Source: Dendrophyllia cribrosa (lineage: Eukaryota; Cnidaria; Anthozoa; Scleractinia; Dendrophylliidae). Taken from it: 64,000 nt of DNA. Shown in pieces: positions 1 through 11,485 of this stretch. A model generated the notes under the pieces. That model ran no database searches. It saw only the letters and a program-made list of their open reading frames with translations, and had not been told where the DNA came from. Positions within the stretch are counted from its first letter, which is position 1. The number at the start of each line of letters is the position of its first letter. Both the position numbers and the translations under genes were made by a program. Where the stretch lies: NCBI GenBank assembly GCA_024195265.1, contig JAJLRJ010000002.1:46036252-46100251 (forward strand). Reading direction: 5' to 3'.

Positions 1-545
1 CAGTGTTAGGGTACAGCTGACATCCTCCCTTACTTTCTTTTTCTTAGGGACGAACCATTATTTTTTGACGGGTGGGGAAGGGTTGGAAAATCTTCACATG
101 CAAACATTTTTTTATATGCGGCACCTGCTGCAAACAAGTTGTTTTGTCTCCGTCCAACTGCCATACTTTCAGCAAACACAAATCCAAAGATGTTCTGGAC
201 ATACTTCACATCATAGTGCTAATCCTGTTGTCGACCAAATGTCACTTTTGAGTGCTGCTTCAGTTGACATTTTGTATGTGAAGTTCAGTGATTCTGATTC
301 TGTGTCCCTTTTGTTAAAGGGTCTTAAAAGAAGTGCATTTATAGGAAATGCTGACAAAATATTGGTGGGCATCTGATGGACTCGATGCACCACTTCTAGC
401 GGGAGGGGGACCGTAGTTATACTCTTAGTCTTGTCATGCTGATTTGCCTCAATTTTTCTCTCTTGCAGGAGAAGCTATTATCAGTGACTCTCAGTGCAAA
501 GATGACATTGGAACACAGACTGGACTGTAACTAGTATCCTTTTGG
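1..545. repeat. Segmental duplication, block A, left copy
   Basis: This block closely matches 7359-7935: both have the GACGG... TTGGAAAATCTTCACATGC stretch, ATGTTCTGGACATACTTCA and the acceptor-like TCTCTCTTGCAGGAGAAG. Parts also resemble block B, which shares CTGGACATATTTCACATCA. Short exon-like pieces with splice-like borders exist, but every frame is broken. Confidence 0.8.
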
Positions 546-608
546 GGACAATATCACCACACTCGCCTCAACTGTAGATTAACAACTTGCTGCTTCCCCT
601 GAGAGGAG

Positions 609-1520
609 GGGGAGGGGGGAATAAGGCCGGGCTGGTCGAAGTGAAAAATGTTCGAGACTGAGGGACTTATATTTTCGCAAGACAAGGGAGGCGGGAAGTG
701 GGCAGATCTAACTGACATCCTTTCGTTTATCTTTTTATCTTTTCTGCAGTATCCAGGTTCCGAATCCAAAAATATTCTGGACATATTTCACATCACAGTG
801 CTAATCCTGTAGCAACCGACTGTCACTTGCTTGCAGTGCTACTTCAGTTGAGATTTTGTACGTGAGGGTAAGTGATTCTTATTGTGTTGTTTTTGTTCAA
901 GAATCTTAAGACTATTGATTAACCAATACCTCTCTCTACAAAGGGTGTAAAAAGGAGATAGTAATGCATTAATAGGAAATGCTGACAATATAGTGGAGGG
1001 CATCTGATGGAATCGATGCACCACTTCCAGGAGGAGGTGGAGGACAGTAGTTATACTCCTAATCTTGTCATGCATCAGTTATAGCAGCTGTTTATCGGTA
1101 TAAGTCAGTATTGTGGATCTTTCAGCAGGTGAGCTGATTTACTTCACTTTTCCTCTCTTGCAGAAGAAGCTATTGCCACCTGACTCTGTATTTCAAGATC
1201 TACCTCCATAACAGCATGCAACAAGTCACCAAGTACAGAAACTCTATGCTACAGGTGTCTAGTTCAAGAGGTAAGCAATCATTTCTCTCTTAACTCCACA
1301 AAAGTCTACCAACATCCATTTCTCCTTACGAACGATTGTTCAAGTGTTGACGATACCAGCTGTGAGCATTAAAAACAATCATTAAATGGATCACATGACG
1401 CCAAATTAAATTCTGAAGAAACTACCAGAAAGGAAAGTATGCAATCATATGAAAAACCCCTTGGCTTGCAATAGCTCAGTATTTTCCATCATCTGTTCTT
1501 TGATGAATCATGTGAAATGT
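609..1520. repeat. Segmental duplication, block B, left copy
   Basis: Matches 9790-10740 over about 900 bp with small indels. It retains acceptor-like TTTCTGCAG (about 750), acceptor TCTCTTGCAG (1161) and donor GAG/GTAAGC (1270). The piece between the last two has in-frame stops, so it is a decayed gene fragment or a non-coding exon. Confidence 0.8.
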
Positions 1521-1524
1521 GACG

Positions 1525-1939
1525 GGGGTGCTCGCCGTACCTTTTAGGGGTCAAAATGTGTATATTGGTACCGCTTAGGGTACTAAAATCTAATATGATC
1601 ACCGTTAGAATTATCGCGGTACCTTTTAGGGTATTGAGCCGAAAAAAAATATGACAGAATATGACATGTGTTGTTTAAGAATTGGTACCTCTTAGGGTGG
1701 ATTTCCACTGTCGCGTAATTTTTACGTGCGTAAATAAAAATAAGAGACTATGCACGAACAGCTCGCGTAAACTTTTACGCAAGCTGTCCATACATCGTCT
1801 CTTATTATATTTACGCACGTAAAAATTACGCGAACGTGGAAATCCCCCCTTAGGGGTAAAAATTCTTTTGAGCCACGCCCATCAAACGAGATTCTGGTAC
1901 CTTTTAGGGTGTTTTTCGAAAATTTCCGACGAGCACCCA
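1525..1939. mobile_element. MITE with GGGTGCTCG termini, host of a nested element
   Basis: GGGGGTGCTCGCCG at 1525 and inverted CGACGAGCACCC ending at 1938. The interior repeats CCTTTTAGGG-type motifs. It lies between blocks B and C of the left duplicate and is absent from the right duplicate. A relative is at 50324-50593. Confidence 0.7.
1695..1849. mobile_element. 155-bp palindromic MITE, TTA target duplication
   Basis: GTGGATTTCCACTGTCGCG and its inverse frame a hairpin containing GTAATTTTTACGTGCGTAAA. TTA flanks it at 1692-1694 and 1850-1852. It is the same length as the copy at 37113-37267 and is nested in the element 1525-1939. The 3-bp TWA duplication points to PIF/Harbinger mobilisation. 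Confidence 0.85.
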
Positions 1940-1959
1940 TGTCCTTTTTATGAGAGTCC

Positions 1960-2072
1960 CTGACTTTTCTGTGTCACTTCAAATTACATGAAGTAAAACA
2001 TTTTTCACACTCAACAGCAAAAGAAAGGAAAATATTGGAAATAGGTTTGCCTCGAACCCCAGAGTCATTATG
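1960..2072. repeat. Segmental duplication, block C, left copy
   Basis: Shares TTACATGAAGTAAAACATTT and GGTTTGCCTC.AACCCCAGAG with 11378-11485, continuing the collinearity of the two duplicates. Confidence 0.75.
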
Positions 2073-2199
2073 CCTTATCGAGCATGTGTTCCTCGATAGC
2101 GTAGTCAATTGACGTTGTGGCTTAGCTCCGGAAGGCCCGAGTTCCAGTCTCCGTTATGTCCTTTTTCACTCTTTTTTTTTCTTTCTGTGAACTAAACAT

Positions 2200-2450
2200 T
2201 ATGAAAGCGATGTACTTCGATGTACTTTACATTTAATTTTTTTTAAAATATCGAACCGTGTCAGTGTGAAAACGTAAGCTTACGGCAATATTGCGTTACG
2301 CGTTAGCATTTCTTCTTCACGGATTGGCTTTTTAGGAGCCTTTGATTAGACAAAATGTTAAGCTTATGTTTCTCCGTAAAAGCACTCAACACTCGGGAAA
2401 CAATTCTGCAATGAGTTAAAGGCGCCACGAGTTCAAGCTGTGCACAGCTT
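2200..2450. repeat. Dispersed repeat related to 61400-61950
   Basis: ATATCGAACCGTGT, CAATATTGCGTTACGCGTTAG and CAGGAGCCTTTGATT-type stretches recur at 61420-61500, 61690-61760 and 61900-61940. No coding frame. Confidence 0.55.
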
Positions 2451-2607
2451 CTTGTTATCTTTAAAATGGAATAGATACCAACTGGAGTGCACTGTGATTC
2501 GTGAAGTAATTATTTTTTTCTTGATTTTTAGTTTACTTCTACTTCCTGAGCGTCATTTGTACTTGGCTCACACTGTTTCAACCACCAAGTGCAGATCAAG
2601 CAATGAC

Positions 2608-2705
2608 TGTCATCCTCAGCATTACAGCACGCCCAATGGTCATCCCAGTATCACAGCATGCCTAATGGTCATCGCCGATACCACAGAACACCCAATGGTC
2701 ATCTC
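2608..2705. repeat. Minisatellite, about 30 bp, three units
   Basis: Three imperfect units of CATCnCAGnATnACAGCAnGCCnAATGGT. They lie in a 103-codon open frame (2440-2751) that I do not regard as a gene. Confidence 0.55.
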
Positions 2706-3543
2706 AGTAATTTGGTCAGTCAATTCCTTGTGGGTTGGGAAAGGTGGGTAAATAGAGCTCTGGATGAACCTTACAACGCATACCTCACTGATGCACACAC
2801 GTTCGGTCAGAAGTCAACGGACTTCTTATTCGGCTAACTTAGTTGTACTTTAATTAACTAGTGGGACCCCTGGGATGGCATCCTTTTTTCCCCTTTTTCC
2901 TTTCATTTGGGCCTTGGGTTGCACGTTATTCGAGTACTGTGTTCGATCGGCTCATTTTTTTCTCCGAATCTGATTCGGCTTCACTTTGGCTTTTTTCGGA
3001 AATACGTTTTTGTCGTCGTTGTCATTTCGTTCTCCCGCTTAGTTGCGCGAAATTAAGTTGATCAAATACGTTTCACTTGACAGTCCAAGCACTGTATTAA
3101 GTGAAGCTTTCTTTCTGTTTTCTTTCTCTTTCTCTTTCCCTTCCGTAAGGTTCATCCAGATATGTTAATTACGAGAAGGCTTTGAAAACTGGAGGCTGCA
3201 GGCCATTCAACTGTTGCAAGGAGACCTTATTTGGCCACTCCTTACAGGTTTAGTGGCCTCTCTAGTGACAGGCAGATAGTTAGGCAGGCTGCCATTTTTG
3301 GTAAGCTATTACCTCTTTGTAATTGGCTATACAACAAATTGGCTTACAAAACGATATATTTTGACATTTGCACGGCATTTCGTTATGAAACCAAAAAGCA
3401 ATGAAGGCTCTATACAGAGAGAGTAGAGGGAGTAGCACTTTGCTAAATTTGCCAGCGTAGATTGGATTACAGGTTAATCGTGACTTTTTAGCTCGCGGGG
3501 TATCATGGGACAATGCACACGCCATAGTGTAGATCGTTTACAG

Positions 3544-3760
3544 ATTCGCCACTCCAGAAAAGGCGGGGAGACTGAGCACCAGTTTTCGGCACTAGGCTTT
3601 CTGGGATCATTTGGGTGACCAGCGTTAGTTGCGATAGGCTAATGGTTTCCAAAGGCAACGTTAACCAATCATAACTCGTATTTGTCACCCAAACTATCAC
3701 AGAAATCTTAGTTCCAGAAGCTGATGCTCAGTCTCCCCACGGTTTCTGGAGTGGCGAATT
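3544..3760. mobile_element. MITE, ATTCGCCACTCCAGAAA termini
   Basis: ATTCGCCACTCCAGAAA and its inverse TTTCTGGAGTGGCGAAT are the ends; inner arms share GGGGAGACTGAGCA. The termini resemble those of the large element at 23937-26172. Confidence 0.75.
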
Positions 3761-3761
3761 G

Positions 3762-6060
3762 TAAGCGTACGTAGCCTTCAACGCCATTCTACGACGCAGT
3801 AATCATTGGATCAAGTTGGAGCCGGGGGTCGGTCGGTCAGTCAGCAAAGCTGATAGATAGCTAAGTAAGATAGCATATAGCAATATTATAAATTTACAGC
3901 TGTTTTATCAGTAATGTTGTTGGACAAGCTTCAACTGAGAGGCAAATACGAAAAAGCAAAAACTGGATTCTGTTCAGGCTTGTTATCGAGACAAATGGCC
4001 CGCTCCCAACTTTATTGAAGCTTAAAGTTAACGTCCAGTTAACGTCCATAACAGAAACCCATAGAAGGGTTTTCTCATAAAACCTTATCAGTTTCTCGTG
4101 GTAATTGATAATTGGCTTGACTAGTAAACTCTTAGATTTATTTAATCTGAATTGGAAACATTCTTGACTGACCTGCGATATTTTAAAAGTGACTCCGTTT
4201 ATGTATTTCAATAACGCCATCGAGAAAACGTGCTACTGGCCGGCCGACACACATTTCCAAGTCAGACCTTGTTGCCTCATCAAGATGACCACAGACAGCG
4301 TCAGATTTACCAGCCACGTACGCCCACGACGAACATGGATGAGCAGTCAGTGACAACCGCTGGCTTGAGGTACGTAGGGCTAATTAACTATGTGGTAAAC
4401 AAAGTTGGAAATAAAAATCTGGCAGTGTGTTCATTTATTGTTTTACGTGATACAGCCACGAAGTTGTATCACTGCAGGAGATAACACCAGTTCACAATCA
4501 TTGCTTAAATCGTGTTCCGTGATTGTAAGTCGTGTCGGTGAATCTGACGGTAACCTTTGACAAGTAGTATCTTAAAAGATAGCAATGGTTGTGATCGGTG
4601 TTGTCTTTTACATAAGCTCGGTCCGGCTTTCGATCCGAAATTTCGATATTTTCGCTTTCGATCCCTTTATTTTGTCGGCTGTAATTCTATTTTGTTTACA
4701 AATTCGGCCCGAATTCGAGAACAAAATAGTTGACAATTCAACTGAGGACATTTGAAGGCTTGGTATCGAGAAAGTCTCGATAGCAAACTGAAATATGACC
4801 CCTGCATACCGTCTAGGGGACCCTGGGGTATTCCTTTACAAAATATTCTTCGGTTTCCTGGACGCTAAATGTTTCACGTAGGAGCGCACCCCCTCATGGA
4901 TAGTTACTAGACCTGTGTCATATTTAGAGTTAAGTGTAAAAGCTCTGAATTAAAAATAGATATAAAATAATAAAACTTAAAAACCTGGTGTGTCTTGTGT
5001 CTTTATTCTAAAACATCTACTTAGCTAAGTGAGCAACAATACTAACGGATGGTTTTATTTTAGAGACAATACTAATCCAATGATTACATTTCAGGAAAAA
5101 AACGTATTTTTTTTCTTCAAATGAATTAACTTTTTTTTCGGCGAAACCCTCAGCTACATAGGAAACCGTTCATTTTTTTCTTCGGCGCAGCTTCTACGCA
5201 TTCGACAAAATTGAACACGTACTTCAACTCGCGATCGCTAGCGCAAAGCCGTGTAACAAAATGACATGAGTGTAAGCCATCTCACGTGGCGCTTTTTTGT
5301 TGGGAATAAAATTTGAAATAACAGTTTGTCAGTATGTTTTATTTGCGTCATTTAAGGCAATCCGGCTTAACTTGTACTTATTAGGCATTCTCATAAGAGT
5401 ACATTAATTAGAGTGTGCAAATCATGTGATAACAAATGTAACTGTGAAAAAAGATAGAAAATAAAAGTATGTTTACTGTGCTTCATTCTTGTCTTTTGTG
5501 GTTAGCAAATTATGTTTTTATTTTAGGAACATTATATAAGTTATAATGATAATTATAATAAAACGCAATTAAAAATAAAAGTTTTTTTTTTTGTCATGCG
5601 TGTTTTTTCTGGACAACCAAAGTTTTAATTTCAGAAAAATCTCGCAGTATCCAAACAGATTTTTTTTGGTCAGTCAGACATCGCTACTGAACTACCTTTT
5701 TTTCAATCCTTTTTTTGTTGTGGGAAATCAAGGCACATGAAGCCTTCTGACGGTAAATACAAGGCATTGAACGATAGAAGAGAGAAGTGCTTCCTTATTC
5801 AAATGGTTTTATCCCTTTTTTGGTGTGCGAAATCAAGACGCATGTGAAGCCTTTTGACAGTAATAATTACAAGATCATTCAACGAATCACAAAGACGATA
5901 GCAGAGAGGGAAGTGCAGTGATGATCATCATGTGAAGAGAAAGTCTTAAGAAGAACCATAATTTCAATTATGATGGTAGCCCACATGCTTTAGGTTAAAT
6001 ATTAACGTGAACTTCTTTTAGTTATTAAGTGAGCAGGACCAATACCCGTCAGCTACAGCC
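3762..6060. other. No gene recognised; AT-rich sequence with a small tandem duplication
   Basis: Frames are short and unconvincing. An imperfect duplication is seen at 5708-5795 against 5813-5920 (GAAATCAAG.C.CATG.GAAGCC..). Nothing else supportable. Confidence 0.5.
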
Positions 6061-6099
6061 GATCAGAGGCAAAATCCAAACTAACAACACAAATATGAC

Positions 6100-7130
6100 A
6101 TTGTAGCACGGACTGGAATGTAAGTTGTATCCTTTTATTGACAAAATCGCCAAACTCGCCTTAACCGTAGGTTAACAACTTCTGGCTTCAATGGGATTCA
6201 AACTCAATCTACTATGGTGCTGATTCAATATACTCAGCAGCCACTGACAGAAGATGAAAAAAGGCCGACAAATATGTGGCTTCAATGGGATTCAAACCCA
6301 ACGACCTCTTTGTTACTGCTGCAATATGCTCTCAACGCTAACTGAAGTGATGTGAACTGTTATATACATGTAAGGGGCCACTGGAAGAGAGAAGTAAAAG
6401 CCCGGACTCAACGGGATTCAAACCCAAAGACCGCTTTGTAACTGCGCAATGTTTTCCATACTAACTCATGTAATATTATGGGCTGCAATACTCTCCATAC
6501 TAACTCAGGTGACATGTTATATTAGGGGTTGCAATGTTCTCTATACTAACAATTATTTCATCAGGTCGAGATTCACATGGCATTACAATACCTATCCTGT
6601 TAGTGTCCGACCTTTGTAGGCTGTCAGTTCTGCCAGAAGTCAGTGTTTCGATGTGTTTTAAAACCAGGTACCATATTCTCTCTCTCTTTGGCCCTACATA
6701 TGCTCTCTTTACATCTATGCAGGTAAATAAAGGACGCCTGTTGGAGAAAACTAACGTCCGAATTTCAACGGGATTCAAACCCAAAGACCGCTTTGTTACT
6801 TCGCAATGTTTTCCATACTAACTCATGTGATATTATGGGCTGCAATGCTCTCTATACTAACTCAGATGACATGTTATATAAGGGGTTACAATGTTCTCTA
6901 TACTAACAATTTTTTCATCAGGTCCAGATTCACATGGCATTACAATACCTATCCTGTTTATTAGTGTCCGACCTTTGTTTGCTGTCAGTTCTGTCAGAAG
7001 TCAGTGTTTCGATGTGTTTTGAAACCAGGTACCATAATCTCTACCTCTTTTTGGCCCTACATATGCTCTCTTTACATCTATGCAGGTAAAAAAAGGACGC
7101 CAGTTGGAGAAAACTAGCGTCTGAATAAAT
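6100..7130. repeat. Tandem 357-bp repeat and tRNA-like repeat fragments
   Basis: 6465-6821 is repeated at 6822-7128 (CTCATGT.ATATTATGGGCTG to GGAGAAAACTA). A third partial copy is at 9360-9660. The recurring AACGGGATTCAAACCCAAAGA, read on the minus strand, contains GGGTTTGAATCCC, similar to a tRNA T-arm/B-box, so a tRNA-derived SINE component is possible. Confidence 0.65.
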
Positions 7131-7358
7131 GATGCATTCCACCCTGATGCCCCAATAGGCTACGAATGGAACCAGTCACGGTGTATCCAGACCCTATCGT
7201 AAGGGGTGGGGGTGGGCAGAATGAATTACGTGGGGGTGGGGGTGAATAAGGCCGGGCAGGTCGGAATGAAAATGTTAGAGACTGTGGGACCTTATATTTT
7301 TGCACGATTAGGGGAACAGGCAGTGGCGGATCTGGGGAAGGGGGCCAAGGGAGGGGAC

Positions 7359-7935
7359 AGTGTTGCAGTGTAGCTGACATCCTTTTCTTTATTTTCTTTG
7401 GGACGGACCATTATTTTTTTGACGGGGGGAGGGAGGGAGGGGGGGGGGGGGGGGTTGGAAAATCTTCACATGCAAACATTTTTTTATAGGCGGCACCTGC
7501 TGCAATCAATTTTTGTGCCTCCGTCCAACTGCCATACTTTCAGCAAACACAAATCCAAAGATGTTCTGGACATACTTCAAATCATGGTACTAATCCTGTT
7601 GACGACCAAATGTCACTTTTGAGTGCTGCTTCAGTTGAGATTTTGTATGTGAAGATCAGTGATTCTGATTCTGTGTCCCTTTTGTTAAAGGGTCTTAAAA
7701 TGACCATTAATTAACCAATGCTTCTCTCTTTAGGGTATAAATAAGGAATAATAGTGCATTAAAAGGAAATGCTGACAAAATAATGGCTGGCGGTGAGGGG
7801 GACAGTAGTTGTACTTTTAGTTTTGTCATGCTGATTTACCTCACTTTTCCTCTCTTGCAGGAGAAGTTTTTACCACCTGACTCTCAACGTAAAGATGACA
7901 TTGGAACACAGACTGGACTGTAACTAGTATCCTTT
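7359..7935. repeat. Segmental duplication, block A, right copy (with poly-G)
   Basis: Collinear with 1-545. It contains a G run at about 7440-7454 that is absent from the left copy, and a 60-bp piece (about 7690-7750) missing from the left copy. Confidence 0.8.
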
Positions 7936-8185
7936 TGGGGACAAAATCACCACACTCGCCTCAACTGTAGGTTAACAACTTGCAGCTCCCTGTTGGCTTC
8001 AAAGGGATTTAAACCCAATGAACCATGGTGCTCAATATAATAATGATAATGATAATGATAATAAAAAGAACAATGATAATAATAACAATAACAATAACAA
8101 CAATAACAATAACAACAACAACAATAATAAAAATAACAATAATAATAAAAATAATAACAATAACAATAACAATAACAATTTTTTT

Positions 8186-8945
8186 TTAAAAAGCATAACA
8201 CAACCACTTTATTATCATTTAACAATTAAAATAACTATTTACAATACATTAAAAATTCTAAATACGATAAGATGTATATAATACACAATTTATAAGTTTA
8301 CAATAAATTCGTTTACAAAGCCTTTAAAATGTATGTATACCTACAATAACAATAACAATAATAATAATAACAATAATAAAAATAACAACAATAACAACAA
8401 TAACAATAACAATAACAATAACAATAACAACAATAACAATAACAACAATAACAATAACAACAATAACAACAATAACAATAACAACAATAACAACAATAAC
8501 AATAACAACAATAACAACAATAACAATAACAACAATAACAACAATAACAACAATAACAATAAAAATAATAATAATAATAATAATAAAAATATTTTTTTAA
8601 CTAAAAAATCTTATTTTACAATTATTAATAATTATAAATTTAAATAGAGAACTTTAATTATAAAACACAATTTATAAGTTTACAATAAATTCGTTTACAA
8701 AGCCTTTAAAATGTATGTATACCTACATGTATATGAAAAATATATCAATAAAAGACTAAAAAAAAGATAGTACAAAGTTAAAACTAATAATAATAATAAT
8801 AATAAAAATAACAATAATAAAAATAACAACAATAACACCATTTTCAAATGTACATATCTTATCGTATTTAGAATTTTTAAGGTATTGTAAATAGCTATTT
8901 TAATTGTTAAATGATAATAAAGTGGTTGTGTATAATTTAAAAAAA
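8186..8945. repeat. Inverted-repeat element enclosing AAC/AAT arrays
   Basis: The arm 8186-8277 (ACACAACCACTTTATTATC, AAAAATTCTAAATACGATAAG) recurs inverted at 8846-8940. Between the arms are the AAC/AAT tract 8343-8590 and a second direct copy of TTATAAGTTTACAATAAATT (8290 and 8673). Further AAT/AAC tracts flank it (8037-8180, 8787-8838, 8950-9003). Confidence 0.75.
8343..8590. repeat. AAC/AAT trinucleotide microsatellite, about 250 bp
   Basis: Pure mixture of AAC, AAT and a few AAA triplets. The resulting long Asn (or, inverted, Leu) frames are artefacts. Confidence 0.95.
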
Positions 8946-9359
8946 ATTACATTATTATTATTATTATTATTATAACAACAATAACAATAATAATAATAAT
9001 AAATTCCAATTTGTACCGCGCAGTTTCTATAAAAATATTCAACTGCGCCTTACAATAAGATATTAATATTAAAATATAAAATCGGACTTAAAATTACAAT
9101 TGTAAAATTCCGTAGAATTAATATTATTATCAAAATAATAATTGACAGCAGCTTATTGTAAACACTGACATAACTAATTAAATGCATTATTATTAAACAT
9201 TATTAAATACAGCCACTGACAGAGTACGAAAAAAAAGCCCGACAAAATTATGTGGCTTCAATGGGATTCAAACCCAATTAGCTGTTTTTTGTTGATGTAA
9301 TGGTATCAGTACTAGCTGTGATAAGAGGTCACTGGAAGACAGGTGAAAACCCTGGACTA

Positions 9360-9700
9360 AAATCTGTGGCTTAAACGGGATTCAAACCCAAAGACCTCTT
9401 TGTTACTTCTGCAATGTTCTCCATACTAAGGTGACATGTTATATAAAGTGATTGCAATGTTCTCCATGCTAACTATTATTTCATCAGATCCAGATTCACA
9501 TGATATGACAATACCTATCCTGTTAGTGTCCGACCTTTGTTAGCTGTCAGTTCTGCCAGAATTCAGTGTTTCGATGGGTTTCCAAACTAGCCTACATTTC
9601 CTCTATCCATCTATGCAGGTAAATAAAGGTCGCCAGTTCGAGAAAACTAACTCGCGATAAAGTAAGTAGCCAGAGAGATCCTGAACACTTTACGTTACTA
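9360..9700. repeat. Third diverged copy of the 357-bp repeat
   Basis: Shares GGGATTCAAACCCAAAGAC, ACCTATCCTGTTAGTGTCCG and ATCTATGCAGGTAAATAAAG with 6407-7128. Confidence 0.7.
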
Positions 9701-9789
9701 AAATCATAGATACATTCCACCCTGATGATGCCCCAATAAGCTACAATTGAAACCACCAGTCACGGTGGATCCAGACCCCATCGTAAAAG

Positions 9790-10740
9790 GTTGGGAGGGG
9801 GGGTGAATAAGGCCGGACTGGTCGGAGTGAAAAATGTTCGAGACTGAGGGCCTTATATTTTCGCAAGATACGGGAGGCGGGCAGTGGCAGATCTAGATAA
9901 GAGCCGGGGAAGGGGGGGGGGGGGGGGGGGGGGGGAGAACAGTCTTCGGGTATTAACTGACATCCTTTCGTTTCTTTTTTATCATTTCTGCAGTATCCAG
10001 GTTCCGAATCCGAAGATGTTTTGGACATATTTCACATCATAGTGCTAATCCTGTGGCAACCGACTGTCACTTGCTTGCAGTGCTACTTCAATTGAGATTT
10101 TGTACGTGAAGATTAGTGATTCTTATTGTGCTCTTTTTGTTCACGGGTCTTAAAAGACTATTAATTAACCAATACCTCTCTCTACAAGGGTGTAAAAAAG
10201 GGACAGCAATGCATTAATAGGAAATGCTGACAATATAGTGGAGGGCATCTGATGGACTCGATGCACCACTTCCAGGAGGAGGTGGAGGACAGTAGTTACA
10301 GTCTTGTCATGGATCCGTTATAGCAGCTGTTTATCAGTATAAGTCAATATTGTGGATCTTTCTGCACGTGAGCTGATTCACTTCACTTTTCCTCTCTTGC
10401 AGAATAAGCTATTGCCACCTGACTCTGTATTTCAAGATCTACCTCCATAACAGCATCCAACAAGTCCCCAAGTACAGAAACTCTATGCTACAGGTGTCTA
10501 GTTCAAGAGGTAAGCAATCATTTCTCTCTTAATTCCACAGAAGCTCACCAACATCCAATTTTCCTTACTAACGATTGGTCAAGTGTTGACGATACCAGCT
10601 GTGAGCATTAAAAACAATCATTAAATGGATCACATAGTGCCAAATTTAATTCTGAGGAAACTACTAGAAAGGGAAGTATGTAATCGTAAGAACCCCCTGG
10701 CTTGCAATAGCTTAGTATTTCCATCACCGTTTCTTTGATG
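9790..10740. repeat. Segmental duplication, block B, right copy
   Basis: Collinear with 609-1520, including the splice-like TTTCTGCAG, CTCTTGCAG and GAGGTAAGC signals. A G run (about 9915-9934) is expanded here. Confidence 0.8.
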
Positions 10741-11377
10741 GATCAATATTACAATGTTTTAGCATTTGATGCTACAAAAATGGTATCAACTAAATTGCAG
10801 ACATTGGTGAACAGGTTATGGTCTCTTTGATGATGTACTGGTTACCACAGGACCAGTATTATCTGTTAAAGACATCCTTACTTTAAGCTTGAAGTACTTA
10901 TAACTAAAAAAAAAGCTTGGTGACTTCCATTTTTTTTTCGAACTGCATTTAGCATGTTAAGATACAACGTTTTGCAAAGTGTCATAATTTTTGGGAAGTG
11001 GTTCATCGACACCATAAATTTTCAAAAATTTAATTCACCGAGCTCGTTTTTTTTAGTAATAAGGTCTTCAAGCTAAACATATGGGTCTTTCACAAATTAT
11101 ACTGTTACAATAGTAACCTGTCACGTCATGACGATGACTATAACTTGACTGGACATTTGTTTGATACCATTATGATAGCACTAACTGATCAAGGATGATA
11201 ATATTGATCTATCAAAGTGTTAAGTACTGGAAATTACTAGAAACTGTTGTTAGCCACCTTAAGAGTAGACAGAAAATAAATACTTCATGAAAACAGCTGA
11301 AGACTACAGTGATAAAAGACCCACTCTCTGCATGCCTTGACACAAAAAGCAGCACTAGTTTCCATATTTAAAAAACT

Positions 11378-11485
11378 GACTTTTCTTTGTCACTTTAAAT
11401 TACATGAAGTAAAACATTTTTCACACTTTACAGCAAAAGAAAGAAAAATATTAGAAATAGGTTTGCCTCAAACCCCAGAGTCATG
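11378..11485. repeat. Segmental duplication, block C, right copy
   Basis: Matches 1960-2072. Between blocks B and C this copy has about 640 bp of sequence where the left copy has the element 1525-1939. Confidence 0.75.

Noticed and set aside
6180..6320. tRNA gene on the minus strand (GGGTTTGAATCCC)
   Set aside because: Only the T-arm-like part is present and it recurs many times without an acceptor stem, so it is at most a tRNA-derived repeat.
8333..8647. Poly-asparagine and, inverted, poly-leucine open frames
   Set aside because: Direct product of the AAC/AAT microsatellite; no unique protein sequence on either side.
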